In this document: positions 35,251 through 44,549 of the stretch, piece by piece
Numbering within the stretch: position 1 is the stretch's first letter
Layout: every line of letters begins with the position of its first letter
Assembly (NCBI GenBank): GCA_963843385.1
Contig: CAWJJY010000005.1
Coordinates: 434,001-498,000, forward strand
DNA length: 64,000 bases
DNA from: CAVOHU01 sp963843385
Lineage (GTDB): Bacteria > Acidobacteriota > Vicinamibacteria > Vicinamibacterales > JAKQTR01
Reading direction: 5' to 3'
Program-made: the position numbers and the translations under genes
Notes under the pieces: generated by a model
Databases searched by the model: none
Told to the model about the DNA's origin: nothing
Seen by the model: only the letters and a program-made list of their open reading frames with translations

Positions 35251-35519
35251 GAGTTCCTCCCGTGAGCCGAAGCTCGATGAAACGGCGTGGATGTCGCCCG
35301 CGCGGGGCGTCGTGGCGGGAGCGAAACAGGGCCCCCGGCGGACACTCTCTCCCTTTCGAGCCGGCGAGATGAATCCGCCGGAACGCCCGGATCTCGTACG
35401 GCCGGGCGGGTTCAGCCGGGTGGGGGGCCTTCCTGTCCGGAGCGCATCATAACGCGTTTCGGTCCGGCCGTAGATGAAAATAGGTGCGAAGAATCGGGTG
35501 AATGTCGTTGAAACCAGAC

Positions 35520-36956
35520 CTAGAAGACGGTCGCGACTGACGCCGCCGCCAGGTCCAACACGCGCGTGGGAAGCACACCGAGATAGAACAGGACCAGAAC
35601 CGACAGCCCCAGCGCCCAGATCGCGGAGCGCGACGCCATCGGCGCGGGGGCGCCTTCCGGCCGCCCGGTCATGTACATCATCACGATGACGCGCAGGTAG
35701 AAGAACACGGACACGACGCTGGTCAGCACGCCGATGATGGCCAGGGGTACTTCACCCGCCCGGATGGCGGCGCTGAACACGTACCACTTCGCCACGAATC
35801 CGGCGGTCGGCGGCAGCCCGCCGAGCGAGAGCAGGAAGACGGTCATCATGCCGGCCAGGGCCGGGTGCGTGTGCCAGAGACCCGCGAAGTCCTTCACCTC
35901 ATCGTGAGGAGCCTCGGGCGTCCCGACCAGCGCGATCACGGCAAAGGCCCCGACATTGGTCACCGCGTAGACCAGCAGGTAGAAGAGGATGGCGCCCTGC
36001 CCGATGTCGCCGCCCGAGAGCAGCGCGAGCAGCAGGTAGCCCCCGTGGGCGATGCTCGAGTACGCAAGCATGCGCTTGATGCTGCTCTGCACGACGCCGA
36101 CCACGCTGCCGAGAATCATCGTGAGGGCGGCGATCACACCGAGCGCGGGCCCCCAGGCGGCGTGCATCGGCTCGAAGGCAGCCAGGAAGACGCGGACGAA
36201 CGCGGCAAAGGCGGCCGCCTTCACGGCGGTCGACATGAAGCCCGTCACGAGCGTCGGTGCACCCTCGTAGGCGTCGGGCGTCCACATGTGGAACGGCACG
36301 GCCGAGACCTTGAACACGAATCCCACCAGCAGCAGCACCATCGCCGCGACGAGCATGGGATTGCCGGTCATCGACTGCGACGCGATCTCGGCGCCGATGC
36401 GATCGAGGCGCGTGCTGCCGACCACGCCGTAGGTGAACGCGATGCCGTACAGGAAGAACGCGCTCGAGAACCCGCCGAGGAGGAAGTACTTGAACGCGCC
36501 TTCGACCCCGGCCGGATCGCGCCGGATGCCGGTCAGGACGTAGACGGCGAGCGAGAACACCTCCAGGGCCAGGAAGATCACCAGCAGGTCGGTGGCCACC
36601 GCCATCAGCATCATGCCGCCAAGGGCGAAGAGGACCAGCGCGTAGTACTCGCCGGCGGGCATCTTGAACCGCTCGAGGATGCTCGACGAATAGACGATCG
36701 TCAGGATGCCGACCGCGATGAGCACGAGGCCGACGAACAGCCCGAAGTCGTCCGCCAGCACCACGCCGAAACTGCCGACGCGCCGCCCCCACAGCAGCAC
36801 GGACGAGGCCCCTGCGCCGACCAGGCCGATGAGGCCGAGACCGCCGATTGGCATCCGCTCGCCCTTGTCGCGGAACGCCTCGGCCAGCATGCAGGCCAGT
36901 CCGCCCAGGATGACGCAGATGATCGGGACGACGCCGTTCAATGCAGAACCCATCAT
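35520..36956 (-). CDS. nuoN: NADH-quinone oxidoreductase subunit N
   Basis: 478-aa antiporter-like proton-pumping subunit of complex I with about 14 membrane helices. Mrp/Nuo blocks include YYALVLFALGGMMLMAVATD with LLVIFLALEVFSLAVYVL, AFKYFLLGGFSSAFFLYG, FKVSAVPFHMWTPDAYEGAP and MLAYSSIAHGGYLLLAL. The conserved Glu of ALEVFS and Lys of AFKYF and VFKVSAVP are present. It is the last gene of the nuo operon, 6 nt after nuoM. No clear terminator follows. Confidence 0.96.
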   Translation of the reverse strand: MMGSALNGVVPIICVILGGLACMLAEAFRDKGERMPIGGLGLIGLVGAGASSVLLWGRRVGSFGVVLADDFGLFVGLVLIAVGILTIVYSSSILERFKMPAGEYYALVLFALGGMMLMAVATDLLVIFLALEVFSLAVYVLTGIRRDPAGVEGAFKYFLLGGFSSAFFLYGIAFTYGVVGSTRLDRIGAEIASQSMTGNPMLVAAMVLLLVGFVFKVSAVPFHMWTPDAYEGAPTLVTGFMSTAVKAAAFAAFVRVFLAAFEPMHAAWGPALGVIAALTMILGSVVGVVQSSIKRMLAYSSIAHGGYLLLALLSGGDIGQGAILFYLLVYAVTNVGAFAVIALVGTPEAPHDEVKDFAGLWHTHPALAGMMTVFLLSLGGLPPTAGFVAKWYVFSAAIRAGEVPLAIIGVLTSVVSVFFYLRVIVMMYMTGRPEGAPAPMASRSAIWALGLSVLVLFYLGVLPTRVLDLAAASVATVF

Positions 36957-36962
36957 GACGCG

Positions 36963-38549
36963 CTACTTGCTGTCTCGGGCCACGGGCCGTGGACCCTGGT
37001 GGTTGGCCAACCCGGGAACCGCCGGAGTGACGAGGCGGACGACCTTGCCCGGCTGGGCTTCGGCCATCCTCGCCGCGATCCGGTCGATCGCCGGCTGCAT
37101 CGGCTTCAGGAACACCATCGGCGCCACGCCCATGAAGACGGCCATGGCCACCGTCGGCGCGAGCACCCACCATTCACGCGGGCTCAGGTCCTTCAGGCCC
37201 TCGTTCTTCGGGTTGGTCACCTCGCCGTAGTTGACGCGCTGGAACATCCACAACATGTAGACGGCCGACAGGATCACCCCGGAGGCCGCGATGATCGCGA
37301 ACCGGGCATCCCAACGGAACGTCCCGATGAGGATCAGGAACTCGCCGACGAAGCCGTTGAGGCCGGGAAGGCCGATCGACGACAGGGTGATGATCATGAA
37401 CACCGCGGTCAGCCGCGGCATCACGGCCTTCAACCCGCCGAACTCGGAAATCAGCCGCGTGTGGCGCCGGTCCGACAGCATGCCGACGATGAGGAACAGG
37501 GCGCCCGTGCTCACGCCGTGATTGAGCATCTGGTAGACGGATCCCTGCAGGCCCTGCACGTTCATGGACGCAATGCCGAGCACGACGAACCCCAGGTGGC
37601 TCACGCTCGAATACGCCACCAGTTTCTTGAGGTCTGGCTGGACCATCGCGACCAGCGCGCCGTACACGATGCCGATGACGGCGAGCGTCGCCAGCGCGGG
37701 CGCGAAGTACGCGGCAGCATCGGGGAAGAGCGGGAACGCAAACCGCAGCAGGCCGTAGGTGCCCATCTTCAGCAGGACGCCGGCCAGGATCACCGAGCCG
37801 GCCGTCGGCGCCTCGACGTGCGCGTCGGGCAGCCACGTGTGGAACGGGAACAGCGGGACCTTGATGGCGAAGGCCAGCGCGAAGGCGAGGAACAGCCAGA
37901 CCTGCAGGCGCTGCGGCAGCTGGAGCTGCATCAGGCTCTGGAGGTCGAAGCTGTAGTGGCCGGTCGCCTGGCTGTGGAAGTAGGCCAGGCTCAGGATCGC
38001 CAGGAGCATGAGCACGCTGCCGGCCATCGTGTAGAGCATGAACTTGATGGCCGCATAGATGCGCCGGTCGTAGCCCCAGATCCCGATGAGGAAGTACATC
38101 GGGATGAGCATGGCGTCCCAGAAGATATAGAAGAGGAACAGGTCGAGCGAGAGGAAGACGCCGATCATCGCGCTTTCGAGCGCGAGCATGAAGAAGCAGA
38201 ACTGCTTGACCTTCCGGTGGATCGATTCCCAGGAGCCGAGCAGAGCCAGCGGCGTCAGGAACCCGGTGAGCACGACCAGGAACAGGCTGATCCCGTCCAC
38301 GCCGACCGCGTAGGTGATCCCGAAGGACGGAATCCACGCGTACCGCTCCACCATCTGATAGTCGGCGCTGGCCGGGTTGAAGCCCGCCCAGATGAAGATG
38401 GTCGCGGCGAACTCGAGGAGCGAGATCGCCAGCGCCAGCCGGTGGATCAGCCGATCGTTCCGGCCCTCCTGTTCGCCGATGAACAACAGGAGGAGTGCGC
38501 CGATGAGCGGCAGCGCGATCACGATGGACAGGATGGGCACTACCGCCAT
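36963..38549 (-). CDS. nuoM: NADH-quinone oxidoreductase subunit M
   Basis: 528-aa antiporter-like subunit of complex I. Key blocks: YAVGVDGISLFLVVLTGFL, FFMLALESAMIGVFLSLDLF (proton-channel Glu), FWDAMLIPMYFLIGIWG, IKVPLFPFHTWLPDAHVEAP and LVAYSSVSHLGFVVLGI. Length is normal. It overlaps nuoL by 10 nt and is followed by nuoN. Confidence 0.97.
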   Translation of the reverse strand: MAVVPILSIVIALPLIGALLLLFIGEQEGRNDRLIHRLALAISLLEFAATIFIWAGFNPASADYQMVERYAWIPSFGITYAVGVDGISLFLVVLTGFLTPLALLGSWESIHRKVKQFCFFMLALESAMIGVFLSLDLFLFYIFWDAMLIPMYFLIGIWGYDRRIYAAIKFMLYTMAGSVLMLLAILSLAYFHSQATGHYSFDLQSLMQLQLPQRLQVWLFLAFALAFAIKVPLFPFHTWLPDAHVEAPTAGSVILAGVLLKMGTYGLLRFAFPLFPDAAAYFAPALATLAVIGIVYGALVAMVQPDLKKLVAYSSVSHLGFVVLGIASMNVQGLQGSVYQMLNHGVSTGALFLIVGMLSDRRHTRLISEFGGLKAVMPRLTAVFMIITLSSIGLPGLNGFVGEFLILIGTFRWDARFAIIAASGVILSAVYMLWMFQRVNYGEVTNPKNEGLKDLSPREWWVLAPTVAMAVFMGVAPMVFLKPMQPAIDRIAARMAEAQPGKVVRLVTPAVPGLANHQGPRPVARDSK

Positions 38550-40684
38550 ACGTAGTATCCGAGCAGCAAGACGACTCCAATGAGAATCGAGAGGGCGTAG
38601 GACCGGATCGATCCGGTCTGGAGCTTCCGCATCCGCGCGCTCCAGCCCGAGATGGCCGCGCCGGCCCCGTTGACGGTGCCGTCGATGACCTGGGCATCGA
38701 ACACTTTCCAGAGGCCCCGTTCGGAGACCATCCGGATCGGTTGGACGATGGCGGCGTTGTAGAACTCGTCGACGAAGTACTTGTTCAGCAGCAGGCGATG
38801 CACGGCCGGGAGGTTGGCAGCCAGCCTGTCGGCCGCTTCGCGGCGCCGCAGGAAGAAGAAGACGGCGATGCCGATGCCTGCCAGCGCGATGCCGCTCGAC
38901 ACGATCATCAGGTTCAGCTCGACGGCGTGCCCGGCGGCGGCCGTCTCGACCTCGTCCGTACGAAGGGCTCGTAACCTTGTCGCGACGTCTGGCTGTGCCC
39001 CGGCATGCTCGGCTTCGGAGCCCGTCGCGGAGGGCACCTCACCGGCCCGTTCCTGCGCCACCTGCTCGCCGCCCATCGGCTCGAAGCTCTGCTCGAGGAA
39101 CTGCTCGATGCGGTTGGTGCCGCCCAGCACACCAGGCACGCCGACATACCCCGCGAAGACCGACCCGATCGCCAGCACCACGAGGACAATCGCCATCGCC
39201 GGCGGCGCATCGTGCAGGTGGCCGCCGTGCCCGCCGGAGAGGTCGGCGTGCCCGCCTCCGTGGCCGTCGGCGTGATCGTGCCCGCTTCCGCCGATCTGAT
39301 CCTGGCCGGCTCCGGCGTGGTCATGGTCCGCCTGAGACGCGCGCGGACCATGAAACGCCAGGAACACCACGCGGAACATGTAGATCGCGGTCAGCAGCGA
39401 GGCCACGACGGCCACGAACCACACGAGGGTGTGTCCGCCGGCATAGGCGCGGTACAGCAGCTCGTCTTTGCTGAAAAAGCCGGACAGCAGCGGCACGCCG
39501 GAGATCGCGAGCGCACCGATCAGGAAGGTCCAGTAGGTGACCGGCAGGTCGCGTCGCAGCCCGCCCATCCGCCTGAGATCCTGTTCGCCGGAGAGCGCGT
39601 GGATCACGGCGCCCGACCCGAGGAACAGCAGGGCCTTGAAAAACGCGTGCGTGTAGAGGTGGAAGATGCCCGCCGCGAAGGCCCCGACGCCCATCGCGAC
39701 GAACATCAGGCCGAGCTGCGAGACGGTCGAGTAGGCCAGCACGCGCTTGATGTCGTTCTGCACCAGGCCGATGGTGCCCGCCATCAGCGCCGTCGCCACG
39801 CCCACCGCGGCGACGATCGCCATCGTCTCCGGCGCGTGGCCGAACAGCACGGCGTTTCGCCCGATCATGTACACGCCCGCGGTCACCATCGTTGCGGCGT
39901 GGATGAGGGCGGAAACCGGCGTCGGGCCTTCCATCGCATCGGGCAGCCAGACGTAGAGGGGGATCTGCGCCGACTTGCCGGTCGCTCCGACGAAGAGCAG
40001 GAGCGTCGCGAGCGACAGGACCCCGAAGCTCGCTTCGACCGGCAGGCCCCCGGCCTGCTGCGCCACTTGCTGGAAGTCGAGCGTCCCGAACTGGGTGAAG
40101 ATCATGAACATGCCCAGCAGGAACCCGAAGTCGCCGATGCGGTTGACGACGAACGCCTTCTTGCCGGCATCCGACGCGGACTTCTTCACGAACCAGAATC
40201 CGATCAACAGGTAGGAGCAGAGTCCCACGCCCTCCCACCCGATGAACATCACCGGGAAATTCGCGCCGAGCACGAGCACGAGCATGAAGGACGCAAACAG
40301 GTTGAGGTACGAGAAGTAGCGGGCGTACTCGCTCTCACGCTCCTCGTGCATGTAGGCCGTCGAGTAGACGTGGATGAGGAAGCCGATGCCCGTGACGACC
40401 ATGATCATCACGGCCCCCAGCGGGTCGAGCCTCAGCGCAAAGGGCACCACCAGGTCGCCCGACTCGAGCCAGGGCATGACGTCCTGCACGATCCCCCGCG
40501 CGCCGACCGGCATCTGGAGCAGCGACCAGACCGAGGCGATCGACACGAGGAAGGCGCCGAGCATCGACAGGCACGCGACCCACCCCGACACGGCCCGCGA
40601 GATGCGGCGCCCGAGGCTCGCGTTGATCAGGAACCCGGCAAACGGCAGCAACGGAATGAGGACCAGCACAGATCCCCTCACCAC
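38540..40684 (-). CDS. nuoL: NADH-quinone oxidoreductase subunit L with His-rich insert
   Basis: 714-aa NuoL, about 100 residues longer than E. coli NuoL. The core has MFIGWEGVGLCSYLLIGFWF, AFVVNRIGDFGFLLGMF, AQIPLYVWLPDAMEGPTPVSA, LIHAATMVTAGVYMIGR and LAYSTVSQLGLMFVAMG. Between about residues 445 and 500 lies a His/Asp/Gly-rich insert (DHDHAGAGQ, GHDHADGHGGGHADL, HGGHLHDAP) that could bind metal; this is unusual. The long C-terminal lateral-helix region follows. It overlaps nuoK by 7 nt and nuoM by 10 nt. Confidence 0.96.
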   Translation of the reverse strand: MVRGSVLVLIPLLPFAGFLINASLGRRISRAVSGWVACLSMLGAFLVSIASVWSLLQMPVGARGIVQDVMPWLESGDLVVPFALRLDPLGAVMIMVVTGIGFLIHVYSTAYMHEERESEYARYFSYLNLFASFMLVLVLGANFPVMFIGWEGVGLCSYLLIGFWFVKKSASDAGKKAFVVNRIGDFGFLLGMFMIFTQFGTLDFQQVAQQAGGLPVEASFGVLSLATLLLFVGATGKSAQIPLYVWLPDAMEGPTPVSALIHAATMVTAGVYMIGRNAVLFGHAPETMAIVAAVGVATALMAGTIGLVQNDIKRVLAYSTVSQLGLMFVAMGVGAFAAGIFHLYTHAFFKALLFLGSGAVIHALSGEQDLRRMGGLRRDLPVTYWTFLIGALAISGVPLLSGFFSKDELLYRAYAGGHTLVWFVAVVASLLTAIYMFRVVFLAFHGPRASQADHDHAGAGQDQIGGSGHDHADGHGGGHADLSGGHGGHLHDAPPAMAIVLVVLAIGSVFAGYVGVPGVLGGTNRIEQFLEQSFEPMGGEQVAQERAGEVPSATGSEAEHAGAQPDVATRLRALRTDEVETAAAGHAVELNLMIVSSGIALAGIGIAVFFFLRRREAADRLAANLPAVHRLLLNKYFVDEFYNAAIVQPIRMVSERGLWKVFDAQVIDGTVNGAGAAISGWSARMRKLQTGSIRSYALSILIGVVLLLGYYVWR

Positions 40685-40980
40685 TTCAGGCTCGAATACG
40701 TGTCCGGGTTGAGCGACTCGCGGTTCCGGAACATCGCGATGACAATCGCCAGGCCGACGGCGGCCTCCGCGGCCGCGACGGTCACGACGAAGAAGACGAT
40801 GATCTGGCCGTCGACCGATCCGAGGTTCCGGCCGAACGCGATGAACGCGAGGTTGACCGCGTTGAGCATCACCTCGACCGAGAGCAGCATCGTGATCACG
40901 CTCCGGCGGAGCATGACGCCCGACACCCCGATGGCGAACAGGACGGCCGACAGTGTCAGGTAGTGTCCGAGGGGTACCAT
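40678..40980 (-). CDS. nuoK: NADH-quinone oxidoreductase subunit K
   Basis: 100-aa membrane subunit of three helices. HYLTLSAVLFAIGVSGVMLR and LLSVEVMLNAVNLAFIAFGR (with the conserved buried Glu) and VVTVAAAEAAVGLAIVIAMF (second Glu) are diagnostic. It starts 4 nt after nuoJ and overlaps nuoL by 7 nt. Confidence 0.97.
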   Translation of the reverse strand: MVPLGHYLTLSAVLFAIGVSGVMLRRSVITMLLSVEVMLNAVNLAFIAFGRNLGSVDGQIIVFFVVTVAAAEAAVGLAIVIAMFRNRESLNPDTYSSLKW

Positions 40981-40984
40981 CGCC

Positions 40985-41521
40985 CTACAGCTCCCGCTTG
41001 GCCAGCACGACGGCGCCGACCATGGCCACGAGGATCAGGACCGAGGTCACTTCGAAGGCGAACGCGTAGTCGGTGAACAGCACCCGGCCGAGTTCGCGCA
41101 CCGAGGAAACGCCCGCGGCGCTGCCGGTCACGGTGCCGGCGAGCACCCCATCGCCGGCCCGCCCGGCGCCGATGAGGGCCCACGCCAGCTCCACCACGAT
41201 CAAGACCGCCATCAGCACCCCGAACCGCCGCGTCACGCCGCCGCGCGGCACGAACCCCGCATCGCCGGGCCCGTCCTCCTTGTGCGCGTTGAGCAGCATC
41301 ACGACGAACAGGAACAGCACCATGATGGCGCCGGCGTAGATGATGATCTGGATGACCGCCGCGAAGGGGGAATCCAGCTGGATGTAGAGCCCGGCCAGCG
41401 CGGCGAACGCCACGATCAGCAGCAGCACGGAATGCATCGAGTTGCGCTGACCCACCACCATCAGGGAGGCGGCCACCGCGACAGCGGCCAGCGCGTAGAA
41501 GGTCAGGTACTCAGTTCCCAA
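40985..41521 (-). CDS. nuoJ: NADH-quinone oxidoreductase subunit J
   Basis: 178-aa membrane subunit of five helices. The N-terminal half has RNSMHSVLLLIVAFAALAGL and VIQIIIYAGAIMVLFLFVVM, the conserved J core, then LLNAHKEDG. The C-terminus FEVTSVLILVAMVGAVVLAK is typical. Its start lies inside the nuoH stop region (11-nt overlap), leaving no space for nuoI, which usually separates H and J. Confidence 0.96.
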   Translation of the reverse strand: MGTEYLTFYALAAVAVAASLMVVGQRNSMHSVLLLIVAFAALAGLYIQLDSPFAAVIQIIIYAGAIMVLFLFVVMLLNAHKEDGPGDAGFVPRGGVTRRFGVLMAVLIVVELAWALIGAGRAGDGVLAGTVTGSAAGVSSVRELGRVLFTDYAFAFEVTSVLILVAMVGAVVLAKREL

Positions 41522-42536
41522 AGTAGATCACCCCCGCGGCGGTCGCGACGAGGTTGAACACGGCGACCGGCAGCAGCACCTTCCAGCCGAACTGCATCAG
41601 CTGGTCGTACCGCAGGCGCGGCAGCGTCCAGCGCATCCAGATGTAGAAGAAGCAGATCGCGCCGACCTTGACCAGGAACCAGATCCAGCCGAGGGACGCC
41701 GGCAGCAACGGGCCCGTCCACCCGCCGAGGAACAGGTCGGTGGCGACCGCTGCGGTCGTCACGATGTTCAGGTACTCGGCGAGGAAGAACATCATGAACG
41801 GCGTGCTGCTGTACTCGGTGTGGTAGCCGGCCACCAGCTCCTGCTCGGCCTCGGGGAAGTCGAACGGCGCCCGGTTGGTCTCGGCCACGCCCGCGATCAT
41901 GAAGATCGCGAAGCTGAGCGGCTGGACGAACACGAGCCACCTGGGGACGATCCCCAGCCAGGTCCCCGACTGCGCGTTGACGATCTCGGTCAGCGAGAGC
42001 GAGCCGGCCACCAGGATGACCGAGGCCAGCGCCAGCCCGTAGGACAGCTCGTAGCTGATCATCTGCGAAGCCGACCGCAAGGCGCCCAGCAGCGAGTACT
42101 TGCTGTTCGAGCTCCAGCCCGCCAGCACGATCCCGTAAATGCTCACCGACGCGATCGCAAAGACGACGAGCACCGCCACGTTCACGTCGGCGACCTGGAG
42201 CTTGACCGGCTCGTCCACCAGCCCGAACAGCGTGGTCTCGGCGCCGAACGGCACGACGGCGAAGGCGGCGAAGGCGGCGGTGGCCGAGATGAGCGGCGCC
42301 AGCGTGAAGAGCACCGTGTCGGCCCCCTTGGGCCGCAGGCTCTCCTTGAAGATCAGCTTCACGACATCCGCGATGGGCTGGAGCATGCCCTTCGGGCCGA
42401 CCAGGTACGGGCCGTAGCGCTGCTGAATGACGCCGGCGATCTTGCGCTCCGCGTAGACCATGACGGCGGCCGAGGCCAGCATCAGCGCGAACACCAGGAG
42501 GATCAGGCCGAGTTGGACGAGGTAGACAGGGATCAT
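41511..42536 (-). CDS. nuoH: NADH-quinone oxidoreductase subunit H
   Basis: 341-aa membrane subunit forming the quinone chamber with NuoB and NuoD. Blocks: ERKIAGVIQQRYGPYLVGPK, QPIADVVKLIFKE, the loop AETNRAPFDFPEAEQELVAG and the end RWTLPRLRYDQLMQFGWKVL. Length and key residues are normal. It is preceded by nuoF across a 112-bp gap where nuoG would be expected. Confidence 0.97.
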   Translation of the reverse strand: MIPVYLVQLGLILLVFALMLASAAVMVYAERKIAGVIQQRYGPYLVGPKGMLQPIADVVKLIFKESLRPKGADTVLFTLAPLISATAAFAAFAVVPFGAETTLFGLVDEPVKLQVADVNVAVLVVFAIASVSIYGIVLAGWSSNSKYSLLGALRSASQMISYELSYGLALASVILVAGSLSLTEIVNAQSGTWLGIVPRWLVFVQPLSFAIFMIAGVAETNRAPFDFPEAEQELVAGYHTEYSSTPFMMFFLAEYLNIVTTAAVATDLFLGGWTGPLLPASLGWIWFLVKVGAICFFYIWMRWTLPRLRYDQLMQFGWKVLLPVAVFNLVATAAGVIYFGN

Positions 42537-42565
42537 CAGCGCAGCAACCCTTCCCTGACACTGCC

Positions 42566-42593
42566 GGCCGGTGGCTGGTGGCCGGAGGCTGGC
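42566..42593. repeat. heptamer array in the nuoF-nuoH gap
   Basis: Four 7-mers: GGCCGGT, GGCTGGT, GGCCGGA, GGCTGGC. It fills part of the 112-bp space between nuoF and nuoH, which holds no gene. Confidence 0.65.
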
Positions 42594-42648
42594 GGCGTTA
42601 CCGCGCCGTCGAGCCTCCCTGGCGCCGCGTGCTTCGGCACGGCCATCG

Positions 42649-43941
42649 TCAATGGCCTCCGCCGCTTCCCCGCCGCCAACTGGCCGGCAGCGGGCAGCGG
42701 CCCTCGCGGATGTGCGCCTCGTACTCGTGGCGGAAATGCTGCAGCGTGCTGAGCACCGGCGCGACCTCGGCTTCGCCGAACGGGCACAGCGTCTTGCCGT
42801 TGATGTTGCGGGCCACGCTCTGCAGCAGATCGAGATCGCGCATCTCGCCCTCGCCGCGCTCGATCTTCCTGAGGATCTTCAGCATCCAGTCCGCACCCTC
42901 GCGGCAGGGCGTGCACTTCCCGCACGACTCGTGGCTGTAGAAGTGGATCAGGTTCTCGGCCGCCCACACCATGCAGGTCGTCTCGTCCATGACGATCATG
43001 GCCGCCGACCCCAGCATGGATCCTGCCTTCGCCACGCCGTCGAAGCTGGCCGGCGTGTCGATCGCGTCGGGCAGCAGCACGGGAGTCGACGACCCGCCCG
43101 GGATCACGGCCTTCAGCGTGTGCCCGTCCCGGATGCCGCCGGCGTAGTCGTAGATCAGCTGCCGCAGCGTCGTGTGCATCGACGCCTCGAATACGCCAGG
43201 CTTCCGCACGTGGCCGCTGACGCAATAGAGCTTGGGCCCGCCGTTCTTCTCGGGGCCGAGCGCGGCGAACCACTCTGCCCCGTTCAGGATGATGAAGGGG
43301 ACGTTCGAGAGCGTCTCGACGTTGTTGATCACGGTCGGGCAGCCGTAGAGGCCCACCACCGCGGGAAACGGCGGCCGCAGCCTCGGCTGCGCGCGCTTGC
43401 CCTCGAGCGACTCGAGCAGCGCCGATTCCTCGCCCGCCTCGTACGCCCCGGCGCCGCGATGCGTGTAGACCTCGCAGTCGAACCCCGATCCGGCGATGTT
43501 CTTCCCGAGGAACCCGCGCGCCCGGGCGTCCCTGATGGCCTGGTCGAGCACATCCTGGACGTGCAGGAACTCGCCGCGGATGTAGATGTAGGCCGTCGCC
43601 GCGCCGATGGCATAGCACGCGATCAGGCACCCCTCGATCACGAGGTGCGGGTTGCGCTCCATCAGCACGTGATCCTTGAAGGTGCCGGGCTCGCTCTCGT
43701 CCGCGTTGCAGCAGACATACTTCGGCTTGGGCGAGCCCTGGGGCACGAAGCCCCACTTCATGCCCGCGGGGAACCCCGCGCCGCCCCGCCCCCGCAGCCC
43801 CGAGGCCTTGACGAGCTCGATCACCTGGGCCGGGGTCATGGTGAGGGCCTTGCGCAGGCCCTCGTAGGCGCCGTGGCGCAGCGAGAAGTCGAGCGAGAAG
43901 CTGTTCGGCTCGCCGACGTGCTTGGTGAGGACAGGTTCCAT
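42649..43941 (-). CDS. nuoF: NADH-quinone oxidoreductase subunit F
   Basis: 430-aa NADH-oxidising flavoprotein subunit. FMN/NADH binding: GLRGRGGAGFPAGMKWGF and CCNADESEPGTFKD. The N3 [4Fe-4S] cluster ligands are in SCGKCTPCREGADWM and the later TLCPFGEAEVAPV. ATG 43941 gives the family start; the frame stays open upstream into nuoE, but the sequence there is not protein-like. It starts 2 nt after nuoE. Partner subunit NuoG is missing from the operon. Confidence 0.96.
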   Translation of the reverse strand: MEPVLTKHVGEPNSFSLDFSLRHGAYEGLRKALTMTPAQVIELVKASGLRGRGGAGFPAGMKWGFVPQGSPKPKYVCCNADESEPGTFKDHVLMERNPHLVIEGCLIACYAIGAATAYIYIRGEFLHVQDVLDQAIRDARARGFLGKNIAGSGFDCEVYTHRGAGAYEAGEESALLESLEGKRAQPRLRPPFPAVVGLYGCPTVINNVETLSNVPFIILNGAEWFAALGPEKNGGPKLYCVSGHVRKPGVFEASMHTTLRQLIYDYAGGIRDGHTLKAVIPGGSSTPVLLPDAIDTPASFDGVAKAGSMLGSAAMIVMDETTCMVWAAENLIHFYSHESCGKCTPCREGADWMLKILRKIERGEGEMRDLDLLQSVARNINGKTLCPFGEAEVAPVLSTLQHFRHEYEAHIREGRCPLPASWRRGSGGGH

Positions 43942-43943
43942 GA

Positions 43944-44549
43944 CTACTTCCGCTGCTCGACGCACAGGTGGCAGCCGCTGAGCGCCGCCGGGCCCGCGGC
44001 CCGCAGATCGTCCACCAGCCGGCCGGCCGCTTCGGGCGTGACGCATTCGTGCCAGTGATCGTTGACCATGATGACCGGCCCGCGGTCGCACGCCCCGAGA
44101 CATTCCATTTCAATGAGCGTGAAGGTGCCCGACGGATCGGTTTCGCCGGGCTTGATCCCGAGCTTCCTGGAGAGAACGTCGCTGACGCGCTCGGCCCCGT
44201 TGAGCGCGCACGACAGGGTGCGGCACACGCCGAGCACGTAGGTTCCGACCGGGTGATTGAAGAACATCACGTAGTAGGAGACGACGTCCTCGACCTCGGC
44301 CGGCGTGCACCCGATGGCCTGCGCCACGTATTCCATCGCGCGCGCCGAGATGTAGCCCTGCTGGCGCTGGACCAGGTAGAGGGCGGGCAACAGCGCCGAC
44401 CGGCGCCGATCGGGCGGGTACTGCCTGGCGATCTCCTCGAGCTTCGCGCGGTTCTCGGGCGTCAGCTCGAAGGGCTGGCCCTCCTCCGGCTGCACGCGCT
44501 CCGACTGGTGGAGCCCGGTCGCATACGGCATCTTCGGGTGAAAGGTCAC
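43944..44549 (-). CDS. nuoE: NADH-quinone oxidoreductase subunit E
   Basis: 201-aa thioredoxin-like subunit carrying the N1a [2Fe-2S] cluster, with ligands in VCRTLSCAL (C-x4-C) and ECLGACDRGP (C-x3-C). The helical N-terminus has SALLPALYLVQRQQGYIS and CTPAEVEDVVSYYVMF. The C-terminus ends with an extra pair of Cys (GCHLCVEQRK). Its ATG overlaps the nuoD stop. Confidence 0.96.
   Translation of the reverse strand: MTFHPKMPYATGLHQSERVQPEEGQPFELTPENRAKLEEIARQYPPDRRRSALLPALYLVQRQQGYISARAMEYVAQAIGCTPAEVEDVVSYYVMFFNHPVGTYVLGVCRTLSCALNGAERVSDVLSRKLGIKPGETDPSGTFTLIEMECLGACDRGPVIMVNDHWHECVTPEAAGRLVDDLRAAGPAALSGCHLCVEQRK

Noticed and set aside
35865..38555. An 896-codon open frame on the plus strand opposite nuoN and nuoM
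   Set aside because: It is Arg/His/Glu-rich antisense translation of G+C-rich genes with no domain; nuoN and nuoM are unambiguous.
39005..40963. A 652-codon plus-strand open frame opposite nuoL and nuoK
   Set aside because: Antisense shadow with the same biased composition.
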